A DNA stretch of 13,291 nt from Hyphomicrobium_A sp964405975 (lineage in GTDB: Bacteria > Pseudomonadota > Alphaproteobacteria > Rhizobiales > Hyphomicrobiaceae): the NCBI GenBank assembly GCA_964405975.1, contig CAYOPW010000061.1, forward strand, positions 1 to 13,291, written 5' to 3'. The notes beneath the pieces were generated by a model. It was not told the DNA's origin. It made no database searches and saw nothing but the letters and a program-made list of their open reading frames with translations. Made by a program: the position numbers and the translations under genes. Below are positions 6,376 to 13,291 of the stretch, piece by piece; position 1 is the first letter of the stretch; every line of letters starts with the position of its first letter.

Positions 6376-9300
6376 ATGGGCAAGCGCACAGCGAGCCTTA
6401 GCGATAAGTTCGATCTCTCCGTGCCGCATCAGCTGCTCTCCGGCACGCAGGCGATCGTGCGACTCGTTCTCACTCAGAAGACGCGCGATAAAAAAGCCGG
6501 CCTCAACACGGCAGGGTATGTCACCGGTTATCGCGGCTCGCCGATTGCAACGATAGAGACTGCGTTTGCGCGCGCTGAAGCGCTCACTTGTGAAAGCGAC
6601 ATCGTCTTTCAGCCGGCAGTCAATGAAGATCTCGCTGCGACTGCCATCTGGGGTTCGCAGCAGGCCGAGCTGAGAGGCGAGGGCAAATTCGACGGCGTAT
6701 TCGCGATTTGGTATGGCAAGGGTCCGGGCGTCGATCGCTCTGGCGATGCATTTCGCCATGCCAATCACGCCGGCACATCAAAGCATGGCGGCGTGCTGGC
6801 ACTTCTAGGTGACGACCACACCTGCGAAAGCTCAACCTCCGCGCACCAATCCGAGTTCGCGCTGGTCGACGCGATGATACCAATCCTCAATCCCGCCGGT
6901 GTGCAGGAGGTGCTCGACTATGGGCTCTATGGTTTCGCGCTCTCTCGTTATGCTGGCGTGTGGGTCGGCCTAAAGTGTGTCAAGGACAACTTCGAAAGCA
7001 CGGCGACAGTGGATGCCCGCCTCGACCGCGTTCAGATCCACATTCCCAGCGACCGTGAGTTTGCGATGCCGCTGGGGGGCGTCAACATTCGCCGCCAAGA
7101 TGCGCCACTCGACAAGGAAGCGCGGCTCCACGGTGCAAAGCGCGGCGCGGCCCTCGCCTTCGTGCGTGCCAACGGACTCGATCGCATCGTAGTAAGCGGA
7201 GGTGCCAACCCGAAGATTGGCATCATCACTGCGGGTAAGAGTTACCTCGACACCCGCCAGGCGCTTGACGAACTGGGCATTGATGAGGTGCGCGCTAATG
7301 AGCTGGGTCTGCGCCTCTATAAGGTGGCGATGACTTGGCCTCTAGAGCCCAACGGTATGGAAAAATTTGCAAAAGGGCTCGATCTCATTCTCGTCATCGA
7401 AGAAAAGCGCGCGCTCATTGAGACGCAAGTCAAAGAGCAACTTTTCGATTGGCCACAGCACCCGCGGGTCTTGGGCAAAAAGGACGAAACGGGGAATTGG
7501 CTCTTTCCCGCCAAGGGTGCCTTGGAATCACTCGACGTTGCTCTCGCGATTGGGGAGCGCATCTTGCGGTTCACGCCGGACGAACAGCTGGCGGTGCGGC
7601 TACAAGATCTCAAGACGCTCAAACACGATCTACCCGCACAAACAAGCGCGATTGCACGCACTGCCTATTTCTGCGCGGGCTGCCCGCACAATTCCTCAAC
7701 TGTGATTCCTGAAGGCGCTCATGCCTACGCCGGCATTGGCTGCCACTACCTGGCGCAGTGGATGGATCGTTCGACCGACGGCTTCACACAGATGGGTGGT
7801 GAGGGCGCCAACTGGATCGGCGAAGCGCCTTTCTCCAAACGCCGCCATGTGTTTCAGAACATCGGCGATGGCACCTATGTGCATTCCGGCAGCCTCGCCA
7901 TTCGCGCAGCAATCGCAGCCGGCACCAACATCACCTATAAAATCCTTTACAACGATGCCGTCGCCATGACCGGAGGGCAAAAGCCGGAAGGCAATTTTAC
8001 GGTGGCTCAGATGGCCGCCCAAATGCTGGCGGAGGGCGCGGCCTTGGTGGTCGTCGTTTCAGATGAGCCGGACAAGTACGGCCCGCGCGGACTGCCGCGC
8101 GGCGTCAGCGCGTTTCACCGCCGCGACTTGATGCGCGTGCAGAAAAAGCTTTCGGCAATCGACGGCGTCACCATTCTGATCTACGACCAAACCTGCGCGG
8201 CTGAAAAGCGCCGGCGGCGTAAGCGTGGTGCGCTCCCCGATCCCGCAGAACGTGTCTTTATCAATCCACTGGTGTGCGAAGGCTGCGGCGATTGCGGGAT
8301 TAAATCGAACTGTGTCGCGATCCTGCCGCTTGAGACCGAGTTTGGACGCAAGCGCGCCATCGACCAATCGGCCTGCAATAAGGATTACTCCTGCCTCGAT
8401 GGCTACTGCCCCAGCTTTGTTACCGTGATCGGCGCAAAACTTAAGCGCTCCGGCACACTCTCAACTGACGTCGACACACAAGCGCCGCTGCCAGAGCCGG
8501 CGCTTCCCTCCCTCGACAAACCATATGCAATCCTGGTGACGGGCGTCGGCGGCACCGGCGTTGTCACCATCAGCGCCGTCTTGGGGCAAGCGGCGCATCT
8601 CGCCGGACTGGCATTCGGCGGCATCGACATGACAGGAATCGCTCAAAAGGGCGGCGCCGTCGCCTGCCATACGCGGATCGCTGCCAACGTCGATGCAATC
8701 CACGCTATTCGCATCGACGCCGCCGGTGCCGATCTCGTTCTCGGCGGCGATCTCCTAGTTGCCGCCTCACCGGGTGTTATCGAGATGATCCGGCCAGGGC
8801 ATACGGCACTGGTTTATTCTAGCCATGAGACACCAACGGGGGCTTTCACGCGCGACATAGATTTTTCGATTCCCGGCGCAGAACTGAGCAACGCGTTTGA
8901 AGAACGATGTGGCGGAGCACCCCTAAAAGCAATTGATGCCCAGAGATTGTCACTCATAGTGTTCGGCGACACACTCTATGCCAACATGATCCTCTTGGGC
9001 TTCGCCTACCAGAAAAGCCTTGTGCCAATCCGTGCTGAGGCGATTGAACAGGCCATAACGCTCAATGGCGCCGCGGTGGACCAGAGCATCCGGGCCTTCC
9101 GCTTAGGCCGTCTTGGTGCACATGATCGCGAGTATTTACAACGCACTTTGAGCGCACCTGCAACGGACGCTCCAATATCGCAAACGCTCGACGACATAGT
9201 TTCGTTGCGTGCAACCGAGCTTGCTGCTTATCAGGATGACGCACTCGCTAACCGTTACCGCCAGCGAGTGGCCGACATCGCGTTGCTTGAAAAGGAGAAA

Positions 9301-9849
9301 GCGCCTGGATGCTCCGGCCTTGCCGAGGCAGTCGCAAGGAGCTACTTCAAGCTTCTGGCCATCAAAGATGAGTACGAGGTCGCCCGCCTTTTCACGGACG
9401 GGCGCTTTGAGCGCATACTCAGCGAAACGTTCGAGGATAAACGCGCGCTCAAATTCCATCTGGCCCCACCAATTCTGGCGCCAAAATACCCAAATACTGG
9501 CGAACCGAAAAAAATTATGTTTGGGTCTTGGATTGCCCCGGTATTGCGTCTGCTTGCGCGGGGCAAGCATTTGCGTGGCACATGGGCAGACATCTTCGGC
9601 TATACGGCCGACCGACGGCTTGAACGGCGCATGATCGATAACTACGAAATGCTTCTGACCGAAATGGCCTGCCACTTGTCCCCTGAAACACACGCAACGG
9701 TCTGCGCGCTCGGGGCCCTGCCGTTCCAGGTCCGCGGTTACGGTCACGTGAAACGCGCCAGCTACGCAGCTGCCAAGCAGCGAGAGGACGCGCTTTTATC
9801 TGAGCTACGCTCCACCCCGCCCGCGAAACGTCTGGCCGCCGCCGAATAA
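6376..9849 (+). CDS. Fused indolepyruvate (2-oxoacid) ferredoxin oxidoreductase
   Basis: The protein is 1157 residues from the ATG at 6376, chosen because the family opening K-F-D-L-S...G-T-Q-A follows at once. The frame is open back to a TTG at 6280, but that extension has no family features. The enzyme oxidatively decarboxylates indolepyruvate or other aryl and branched 2-oxoacids to acyl-CoA with ferredoxin as acceptor, in the cytoplasm. Order of parts: alpha-like region with Gly-Tyr52-Arg-Gly-Ser-Pro; Cys433/Cys436; a thiamine diphosphate motif Gly497-Asp-Gly...Asn526; an iron-sulfur region with Cys634, 637, 640, 646, 667, 673 and 678; a gamma domain opening Gly723-V-G-G-T-G728; and a long C-terminal domain. 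It is a single-chain version of IorA plus IorB, at the usual length for proteobacteria. It is a possible co-transcript with the TRAP binding protein gene. Exact substrate is not settled. Confidence 0.92.
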   Translation: MGKRTASLSDKFDLSVPHQLLSGTQAIVRLVLTQKTRDKKAGLNTAGYVTGYRGSPIATIETAFARAEALTCESDIVFQPAVNEDLAATAIWGSQQAELRGEGKFDGVFAIWYGKGPGVDRSGDAFRHANHAGTSKHGGVLALLGDDHTCESSTSAHQSEFALVDAMIPILNPAGVQEVLDYGLYGFALSRYAGVWVGLKCVKDNFESTATVDARLDRVQIHIPSDREFAMPLGGVNIRRQDAPLDKEARLHGAKRGAALAFVRANGLDRIVVSGGANPKIGIITAGKSYLDTRQALDELGIDEVRANELGLRLYKVAMTWPLEPNGMEKFAKGLDLILVIEEKRALIETQVKEQLFDWPQHPRVLGKKDETGNWLFPAKGALESLDVALAIGERILRFTPDEQLAVRLQDLKTLKHDLPAQTSAIARTAYFCAGCPHNSSTVIPEGAHAYAGIGCHYLAQWMDRSTDGFTQMGGEGANWIGEAPFSKRRHVFQNIGDGTYVHSGSLAIRAAIAAGTNITYKILYNDAVAMTGGQKPEGNFTVAQMAAQMLAEGAALVVVVSDEPDKYGPRGLPRGVSAFHRRDLMRVQKKLSAIDGVTILIYDQTCAAEKRRRRKRGALPDPAERVFINPLVCEGCGDCGIKSNCVAILPLETEFGRKRAIDQSACNKDYSCLDGYCPSFVTVIGAKLKRSGTLSTDVDTQAPLPEPALPSLDKPYAILVTGVGGTGVVTISAVLGQAAHLAGLAFGGIDMTGIAQKGGAVACHTRIAANVDAIHAIRIDAAGADLVLGGDLLVAASPGVIEMIRPGHTALVYSSHETPTGAFTRDIDFSIPGAELSNAFEERCGGAPLKAIDAQRLSLIVFGDTLYANMILLGFAYQKSLVPIRAEAIEQAITLNGAAVDQSIRAFRLGRLGAHDREYLQRTLSAPATDAPISQTLDDIVSLRATELAAYQDDALANRYRQRVADIALLEKEKAPGCSGLAEAVARSYFKLLAIKDEYEVARLFTDGRFERILSETFEDKRALKFHLAPPILAPKYPNTGEPKKIMFGSWIAPVLRLLARGKHLRGTWADIFGYTADRRLERRMIDNYEMLLTEMACHLSPETHATVCALGALPFQVRGYGHVKRASYAAAKQREDALLSELRSTPPAKRLAAAE

Positions 9850-9983
9850 GAGAAAAACTAGCTTGTCATTTCGCATTCTTCGGCAAGGGCAGGTCGCGAG
9901 ATGAGAATACGCGCCATGATGCTGTTTTAAGAATTGTACTTTCCATTTTTATCCAGACGTGTCACTGGCTACGCTGCTTACTC

Positions 9984-9992
9984 TGTTATAAT
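9984..9992 (+). promoter_or_regulatory. Extended -10 promoter for the response regulator gene
   Basis: The sequence TGTTATAAT gives a perfect TATAAT preceded by the TGN extension. No good -35 lies 16-18 bp upstream, which is usual for extended -10 promoters. Transcription would start near 9999, leaving a leader of about 80 nt before the ATG at 10080. The rest of the 230-bp gap (9850-10079) shows no gene and no clear terminator for the preceding oxidoreductase. Confidence 0.55.
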
Positions 9993-10079
9993 GGACACGC
10001 TAGACGGCATACGGGGACAAACGCCTCTCCATCACACCAGACTGACATCAACACACAAAGCCTGAGGTCGGAATTACAA

Positions 10080-10565
10080 ATGGCGACGAGTTCCAACTCG
10101 TGTGGCGGCAGCTTTCTTGCCAGGCGAAGCAGTCTCGTCAAAGCGCGCGCTGAGACGAACGACGCGCCGCCCGAAGTATTGGTGATCGAGGATGAGAGCA
10201 TCGACGCCGAACACCTTTTGGCGACACTGCGGATCCTGTTCGGCTACGATCATGAGATCCGTTGGACGTCCACACTTGGCGATGCGGTGAATCGCGTGAT
10301 CGAGAGGACACCCGACATCGTGTTTCTCGATGATGCGCTAAAGCCGTCCTCCGATGCCTCGCAGACCATACCGTTACTGCGCGGGGCCGGCTTTTCTGGG
10401 CCCATCATAGTTATTTGTGGACAGATAACACATGCACGCCGTGCCCACCTTCTTGCCAGCGGCGCTTGTGACGTGATCGACAAAGATGATGTCGATAGCG
10501 TCCGTGTCGGCGAGGCAGTGGCGCTATCACAGACTCAATCAGTCAACGGTCAATCAGACTCCTGA
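10080..10565 (+). CDS. Single-domain response regulator (receiver only)
   Basis: The protein has 161 residues. After a Ser/Arg-rich lead of about 30 residues, a CheY-like receiver runs from 32 to about 150 with no output domain. The acidic pair is Glu37-Asp38. The phospho-acceptor is Asp85, with Pro89 placed as in D-x-x-x-P. The conserved Lys is Lys135. Two positions are unusual. The Thr/Ser at the end of strand 4 is Cys113 (sequence I-V-I-C-G), and Lys135 is followed by Asp, not Pro. It may carry phosphate between proteins or act as a sink, like other stand-alone receivers. No histidine kinase is in the window. An extended -10 promoter precedes it and a terminator overlaps its stop, so it is its own transcription unit. 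No strong ribosome binding site is seen at the chosen ATG. Confidence 0.85.
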   Translation: MATSSNSCGGSFLARRSSLVKARAETNDAPPEVLVIEDESIDAEHLLATLRILFGYDHEIRWTSTLGDAVNRVIERTPDIVFLDDALKPSSDASQTIPLLRGAGFSGPIIVICGQITHARRAHLLASGACDVIDKDDVDSVRVGEAVALSQTQSVNGQSDS

Positions 10566-10573
10566 TTGTTTTT
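10551..10573 (+). terminator. Intrinsic terminator overlapping the response regulator stop codon
   Basis: CAATCAG (10551-10557), loop ACTC, and CTGATTG (10562-10568) form a 7-bp perfect stem followed by five T. The TGA stop (10563-10565) lies inside the right arm, so the last codons of the gene form half the hairpin. Confidence 0.75.
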
Positions 10574-10702
10574 CTTCGAAGACTTCGTGACGAATGAGCG
10601 CTTTGCACGCCGCTTGCATGCATTTGTCGTTACGCGTAATCAGCGTGGTGCACTGTCGCACGAGGCTGCGTTTCACATATCTCACCCGCGTCAATGATTC
10701 AT

Positions 10703-10731
10703 TTGAAATGCGTCGCCGCTGAATCTGTAAA
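10703..10731 (+). promoter_or_regulatory. Candidate promoter of the small Cys-rich protein gene
   Basis: TTGAAA (10703-10708) and TGTAAA (10726-10731) are 17 bp apart, a fair sigma-70 match. The transcript would start near 10738, with the ribosome binding site GAAGG (10743-10747) 7 nt before the ATG at 10755. Confidence 0.42.
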
Positions 10732-10754
10732 GGCAATACGCTGAAGGCGTACTT

Positions 10755-11006
10755 ATGAAAATCTATAGCGTTGTTCTTGTGGTTCTATTCGTATATGCGG
10801 CACCAACCGCAGCTGCCGAAGAGTTCGAACTTCCCGCCGAGGTGACGCCTGAACTTCGCGCAGCCTGCGAAAACGACGTCCGCCGGCTCTGCATTGGCAA
10901 GCGGCCGACGATTGCCAAGGTCAAGAGTTGCGTCGCGAAAAAGTTCTTCAAACTGGGACGGCGCTGTCAGACTGAGCTGACAACGATCGGTATTACCGGA
11001 TTGTAA
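10755..11006 (+). CDS. Small secreted four-cysteine protein (cysteine-rich repeat type)
   Basis: The protein has 83 residues. Residues 1-21 are a clear Sec signal peptide (K-I-Y then a hydrophobic core, ending A-A-A). The mature part of about 62 residues has four cysteines, Cys38, 46, 59 and 71, in the pattern C-x7-C-x12-C-x11-C, with T-P-E-L-R-A-A-C and a basic stretch between Cys3 and Cys4. This resembles the single-copy cysteine-rich-repeat (GLG1-like) periplasmic proteins common in Hyphomicrobiales, whose function is unknown to me. Two disulfides in the periplasm are likely. The gene has its own promoter-like sequence and a good ribosome binding site (GAAGG, 7 nt spacing). It is convergent with sgaA, with only 24 bp between the ends and no strong terminator. 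Confidence 0.8.
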   Translation: MKIYSVVLVVLFVYAAPTAAAEEFELPAEVTPELRAACENDVRRLCIGKRPTIAKVKSCVAKKFFKLGRRCQTELTTIGITGL

Positions 11007-11030
11007 CGCGCCCCGGTTTTGGAAACCTCT

Positions 11031-12233
11031 TCACGCCGCCTTCGCCGCCACTGGCCGAGCCGTCTCAGCGAAGAACGCCATGGCGGCGTCGACACCGCCC
11101 CGCTTGTGGGGAACACCGGCCAACCCAAGCCCCATCTCGACACCGGCAAGCGCCCCAAGAATGGTGAGATCGTTGGTGTCTCCCAGATGGCCGATGCGGA
11201 AAGCCTTGCCCGCCAACTTATTGAGGCCCGTGCCAAGCGACATGTTGAACGTGTCGAGCACGACTTGCCGGAACGCGTCAGCGTTGTGGCCGTCAGGCAT
11301 TTTGACCGCGGTCACTGCAGTTGAATGATATTTCGGGTCGCGGCACCACAGCTCCAAACCCCAAGCTTGCGCGGCGCGCCGCACCGCCTCGGCCATCCGT
11401 GCGTGCCGATCGAAAACGTTGTCGAGACCTTCTTCGAGCAGCATGTCGATGGCCTCAGAAAGACCGAAAAGGTGCGCCGTCGCCGGTGTGTATGGAAACA
11501 CGCCGTCGCGATTGAGCGCGAGCATATCGTCCCAGGCCCAATAAGAGCGCGGCAGCTTGGCCGATTTCGTTGCCGCAAGCGCCTTGTCGCTGACTGCCGT
11601 GAAGGACAGACCGGGTGGCAGCATCAAGCCCTTTTGCGATCCGCAAATCGCCACGTCCACACCCCACTCGTCGTGACGGAAATCCATAACCGCCAATGAA
11701 GAGATGGTGTCGACCATGAAAAGTGCCGGATGGCCCGCTGCATCCATCGCCTTGCGGATCTCGTCGATCCAGGAACGCGTGCCCGTCGACGTCTCATTGT
11801 GAACGATGCAAACGGCCTTGATCGCGTGGGACTTGTCCTTCTTGAGATGCGCCTCGACCGCATCGGCGTCGGCGCCGGTGCGCCAATCGGTAGGGATGAC
11901 CTCAGGCTTGAGTCCGAGATTCTCGACCATGTTGCGCCACAGCAGAGCAAACTGCCCTGTCTCGACTATGAGCACGCGGTCGCCGGGCGACAGCGTGTTG
12001 ACGAGGCCGGCCTCCCAAGCCCCCGTGCCTGAGGACGGGAACAAGATGACCGGATTCTTCGTCTTGAACAGCGCCTTGACGTTGGTAAGGACGCGCTTGC
12101 CAAGCTCCTGAAACTCCGGCCCGCGGTGATCGATGATCTGCCGCGACATGGCATTGAGGATCCGCTCCGGGATCGGCGTCGGACCGGGAATTTGCAAATA
12201 GTGGCGGCCGGTATGGTGCCTCTCGTTGGTCAT
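11031..12233 (-). CDS. sgaA: Serine-glyoxylate aminotransferase
   Basis: The protein has 400 residues of the class V aminotransferase fold. Visible signatures are the opening I-P-G-P-T-P-I-P, a glycine turn S-S-G-T-G at 67-71 that holds the cofactor phosphate, H-N-E-T-S-T-G near 145-151, Asp175 in V-D-T-I-S-S, and the pyridoxal-phosphate lysine Lys201 in G-S-Q-K-G-L-M-L-P-P-G-L. It converts serine plus glyoxylate to hydroxypyruvate plus glycine. This is a step of the serine cycle in methylotrophs and of glyoxylate/photorespiratory metabolism elsewhere. The ribosome binding site GAGGA (12245-12241) is 7 nt before the ATG. No other serine-cycle gene (hpr, glyA, mtk, ppc) is in the window, so it is not in the usual cluster or the cluster lies elsewhere. 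Alanine-glyoxylate transaminase activity is an alternative that sequence alone cannot exclude. Confidence 0.93.
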   Translation of the reverse strand: MTNERHHTGRHYLQIPGPTPIPERILNAMSRQIIDHRGPEFQELGKRVLTNVKALFKTKNPVILFPSSGTGAWEAGLVNTLSPGDRVLIVETGQFALLWRNMVENLGLKPEVIPTDWRTGADADAVEAHLKKDKSHAIKAVCIVHNETSTGTRSWIDEIRKAMDAAGHPALFMVDTISSLAVMDFRHDEWGVDVAICGSQKGLMLPPGLSFTAVSDKALAATKSAKLPRSYWAWDDMLALNRDGVFPYTPATAHLFGLSEAIDMLLEEGLDNVFDRHARMAEAVRRAAQAWGLELWCRDPKYHSTAVTAVKMPDGHNADAFRQVVLDTFNMSLGTGLNKLAGKAFRIGHLGDTNDLTILGALAGVEMGLGLAGVPHKRGGVDAAMAFFAETARPVAAKAA

Positions 12234-12520
12234 TGGGTTTTCCTCGGGCGATCCTTAATAGGCGTTTCGCAAGCTTGTCCGTTGGGTGCCTCTTTGCCTG
12301 CGCAATCGCTCGTGGAGGCAGCCCCATAGGGGCAATCTTATGTGTGCAGGGTCCGCAGCTATAGGTAGGAAAACGAAGTCCCGTCAAGCCTACCCGAGTT
12401 GCTAGGACCGATCCCAATGACGGGGTATGAAAGATTGAGCTAGGTTAACTGCAGTCTGACTTGCGGCCACGGCGAGTGGTATTAAGCACCCGTTCCACGA
12501 GCACTTAAGGAGGCATCCTA
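12234..12520. other. Divergent intergenic region between sgaA and the NTF2-like gene
   Basis: The 287 bp hold both ribosome binding sites (GAGGA for sgaA on the minus strand, AAGGAGG at 12507-12513 on the plus strand). A short palindrome GCCCC-ATA-GGGGC (12321-12333) lies about 90 bp upstream of sgaA and could be an operator, though nothing identifies the regulator. I found no convincing -35/-10 pair in either direction and no coding signature. Confidence 0.4.
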
Positions 12521-12952
12521 ATGAGCAGCGATGACGAGAATGCCGTCAGAGCCGCCGTCGATGGGTTCTGTGACGCCTTGAACGCAATGCTCAACGGTGA
12601 CCCGAACCCCCTCAAGACTATCTATTCCCACGCCGGCGACGTGACCTACCTGCCGGCCGAAGGCGGAATACAAGTCGGCTGGGACGCCGTTTTTGCCGAC
12701 TGGAAGCTGCAAGCCGGCAAGAGCCTGGGCGGTGCGGTAGAAATCTCCGACGTTCACATAGTCATCGGCCAAGATGTCGCGATCGCCCATAACATCACGC
12801 ATGGACACGTCAAGGGCGCGGACGGCGCAACCGTGGAGATTTCACTCCGCGAGTCCTCTGCATTCCGCAAAGAGAACGGCAGTTGGAAAATGATCGCCCA
12901 CCATGCCGACGACTTTAAACTCTGGGAAGGCGTGGTCGGACGATCATCCTAG
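12521..12952 (+). CDS. NTF2/SnoaL-like fold protein of unknown function
   Basis: The protein has 143 residues and no signal peptide. The layout is that of NTF2-like (SnoaL_3/DUF4440-type) domains. It has an N-terminal helix (E-N-A-V-R-A-A-V-D-G-F-C-D-A-L-N), a region S-H-A-G-D-V-T-Y-L-P-A-E-G-G that lines the pocket, G-W-D-A-V-F-A-D-W, then long strands ending F-R-K-E-N-G-S-W-K-M-I-A-H-H-A-D-D-F. The family includes isomerases, hydrolases and many proteins of unknown role, so no reaction can be assigned. AAGGAGG ends 7 nt before the ATG, a near-perfect ribosome binding site suggesting strong expression. It is divergent from sgaA, with 287 bp between, and is followed on the same strand by a DUF2946-like gene. 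Confidence 0.85.
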   Translation: MSSDDENAVRAAVDGFCDALNAMLNGDPNPLKTIYSHAGDVTYLPAEGGIQVGWDAVFADWKLQAGKSLGGAVEISDVHIVIGQDVAIAHNITHGHVKGADGATVEISLRESSAFRKENGSWKMIAHHADDFKLWEGVVGRSS

Positions 12953-13050
12953 GCGGCACATCAAGGCGGCTTGCTGTGACATTGATGCACTATTTCAGGA
13001 CCGGGAAGCTGTCTAACATTCGCGGGAGGGGGTCGCTGGGGGGAGCAACG

Positions 13051-13291
13051 TTGAGACGCCGACTTCGACATCGAAATTGGGCTCTTGCAGCGTTGGCGTG
13101 CCTGGCGATCAGGCTCGTCATCGCAACATTGCATGTGCCGCCCGCCATGGCCGGTGTGGCCCCCACCGGGGATTTTCCATCGCAAGTGGTTCTGTGTACC
13201 GCGTCGGGCATGTGGATAGTGCAGCTCGACGAGAACGGCCAGCCGGTCGGACCGAAACGTCCAGCGATCAGCCAGGACTGCCCCGTCTGCT
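13051..13291 (+). CDS. DUF2946-like small exported protein (partial, runs off right edge)
   Basis: An open frame runs without stop from the TTG at 13051 to the edge (80 codons). It starts with a basic stretch (L-R-R-R-L-R-H-R) and a hydrophobic helix (about 10-28). Then comes V-V-L-C-T-A-S-G, a strand W-I-V-Q-L-D-E-N-G-Q-P-V, and D-C-P-V-C at the edge. The pairing of a C-T-x-x-G strand with a late C-P-x-C is typical of DUF2946 proteins, small exported proteins of unknown role that I associate with metal (copper) or TonB-related loci. The TTG is favoured because GGGGGGAG lies just upstream. The frame stays open back to an ATG at 12985, but those 22 codons look like G-rich non-coding sequence. 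The C-terminus is missing. Confidence 0.6.
   Translation, partial: MRRRLRHRNWALAALACLAIRLVIATLHVPPAMAGVAPTGDFPSQVVLCTASGMWIVQLDENGQPVGPKRPAISQDCPVC

Noticed and set aside
9136..9747. 203-codon minus-strand open frame
   Set aside because: Antisense to the C-terminal domain of the ferredoxin oxidoreductase; no signature or start signals.
10630..10639. TTACGCGTAA, a 10-bp perfect palindrome between two genes
   Set aside because: Too short to identify as an operator and not placed on a recognised promoter element.
10554..10736. 60-codon minus-strand frame with two close Cys codons in the gap after the response regulator
   Set aside because: TTG start without ribosome binding site, runs through a terminator hairpin, and is antisense to the promoter of the next gene.

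Overview
This 13.3 kb window looks like chromosomal DNA of a GC-rich alphaproteobacterium, most likely of the Hyphomicrobiales (Hyphomicrobium-like or a related methylotroph or rhizobial lineage). The reasons are a GTTC-N7-GTTC LexA box in front of an imuA-imuB mutagenesis cassette, a serine-glyoxylate aminotransferase of serine-cycle type, a long fused indolepyruvate ferredoxin oxidoreductase, and alpha-type small secreted proteins. The genus is an inference. I see no insertion sequences, phage genes, CRISPR arrays, tRNAs or rRNAs.

Left (1-1408, minus strand): an SOS promoter drives imuA, whose 3' end overlaps imuB by 83 bp. imuB runs off the left edge. Next (1659-2730, plus): a secreted L,D-transpeptidase with a long Lys/Ala-rich tail, closed by a strong terminator that it shares with the convergent znuA (2763-3710, minus). 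znuA encodes the periplasmic zinc-binding subunit of a Zn ABC transporter and has no permease or ATPase gene beside it.

Middle (3903-9849, plus): four same-strand genes with gaps of about 95-110 bp. They encode a secreted DUF1007 protein with a canonical EF-hand loop, an exported thioredoxin-fold protein (CVYC), a Tat-exported TRAP-type solute-binding protein without its membrane partners, and a 1157-residue 2-oxoacid (indolepyruvate) ferredoxin oxidoreductase. znuA and the DUF1007 gene are divergent, with a Zur-like palindrome between them, so a zinc link is plausible. A set of three mutually complementary short repeats surrounds the start of the thioredoxin-like gene.

Right (10080-13291): a single-domain response regulator (extended -10 promoter in front, terminator overlapping its stop codon), a small secreted four-cysteine protein, sgaA on the minus strand (glyoxylate to glycine with serine to hydroxypyruvate, the serine-cycle or photorespiratory step), a divergent NTF2/SnoaL-like protein, and the 5' part of a DUF2946-like gene at the right edge.

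Most of the window is ordinary chromosome. The parts most worth following up are the zinc/DUF1007/thioredoxin neighbourhood with its repeats, the orphan TRAP binding protein beside the ferredoxin oxidoreductase, and the atypical receiver protein.
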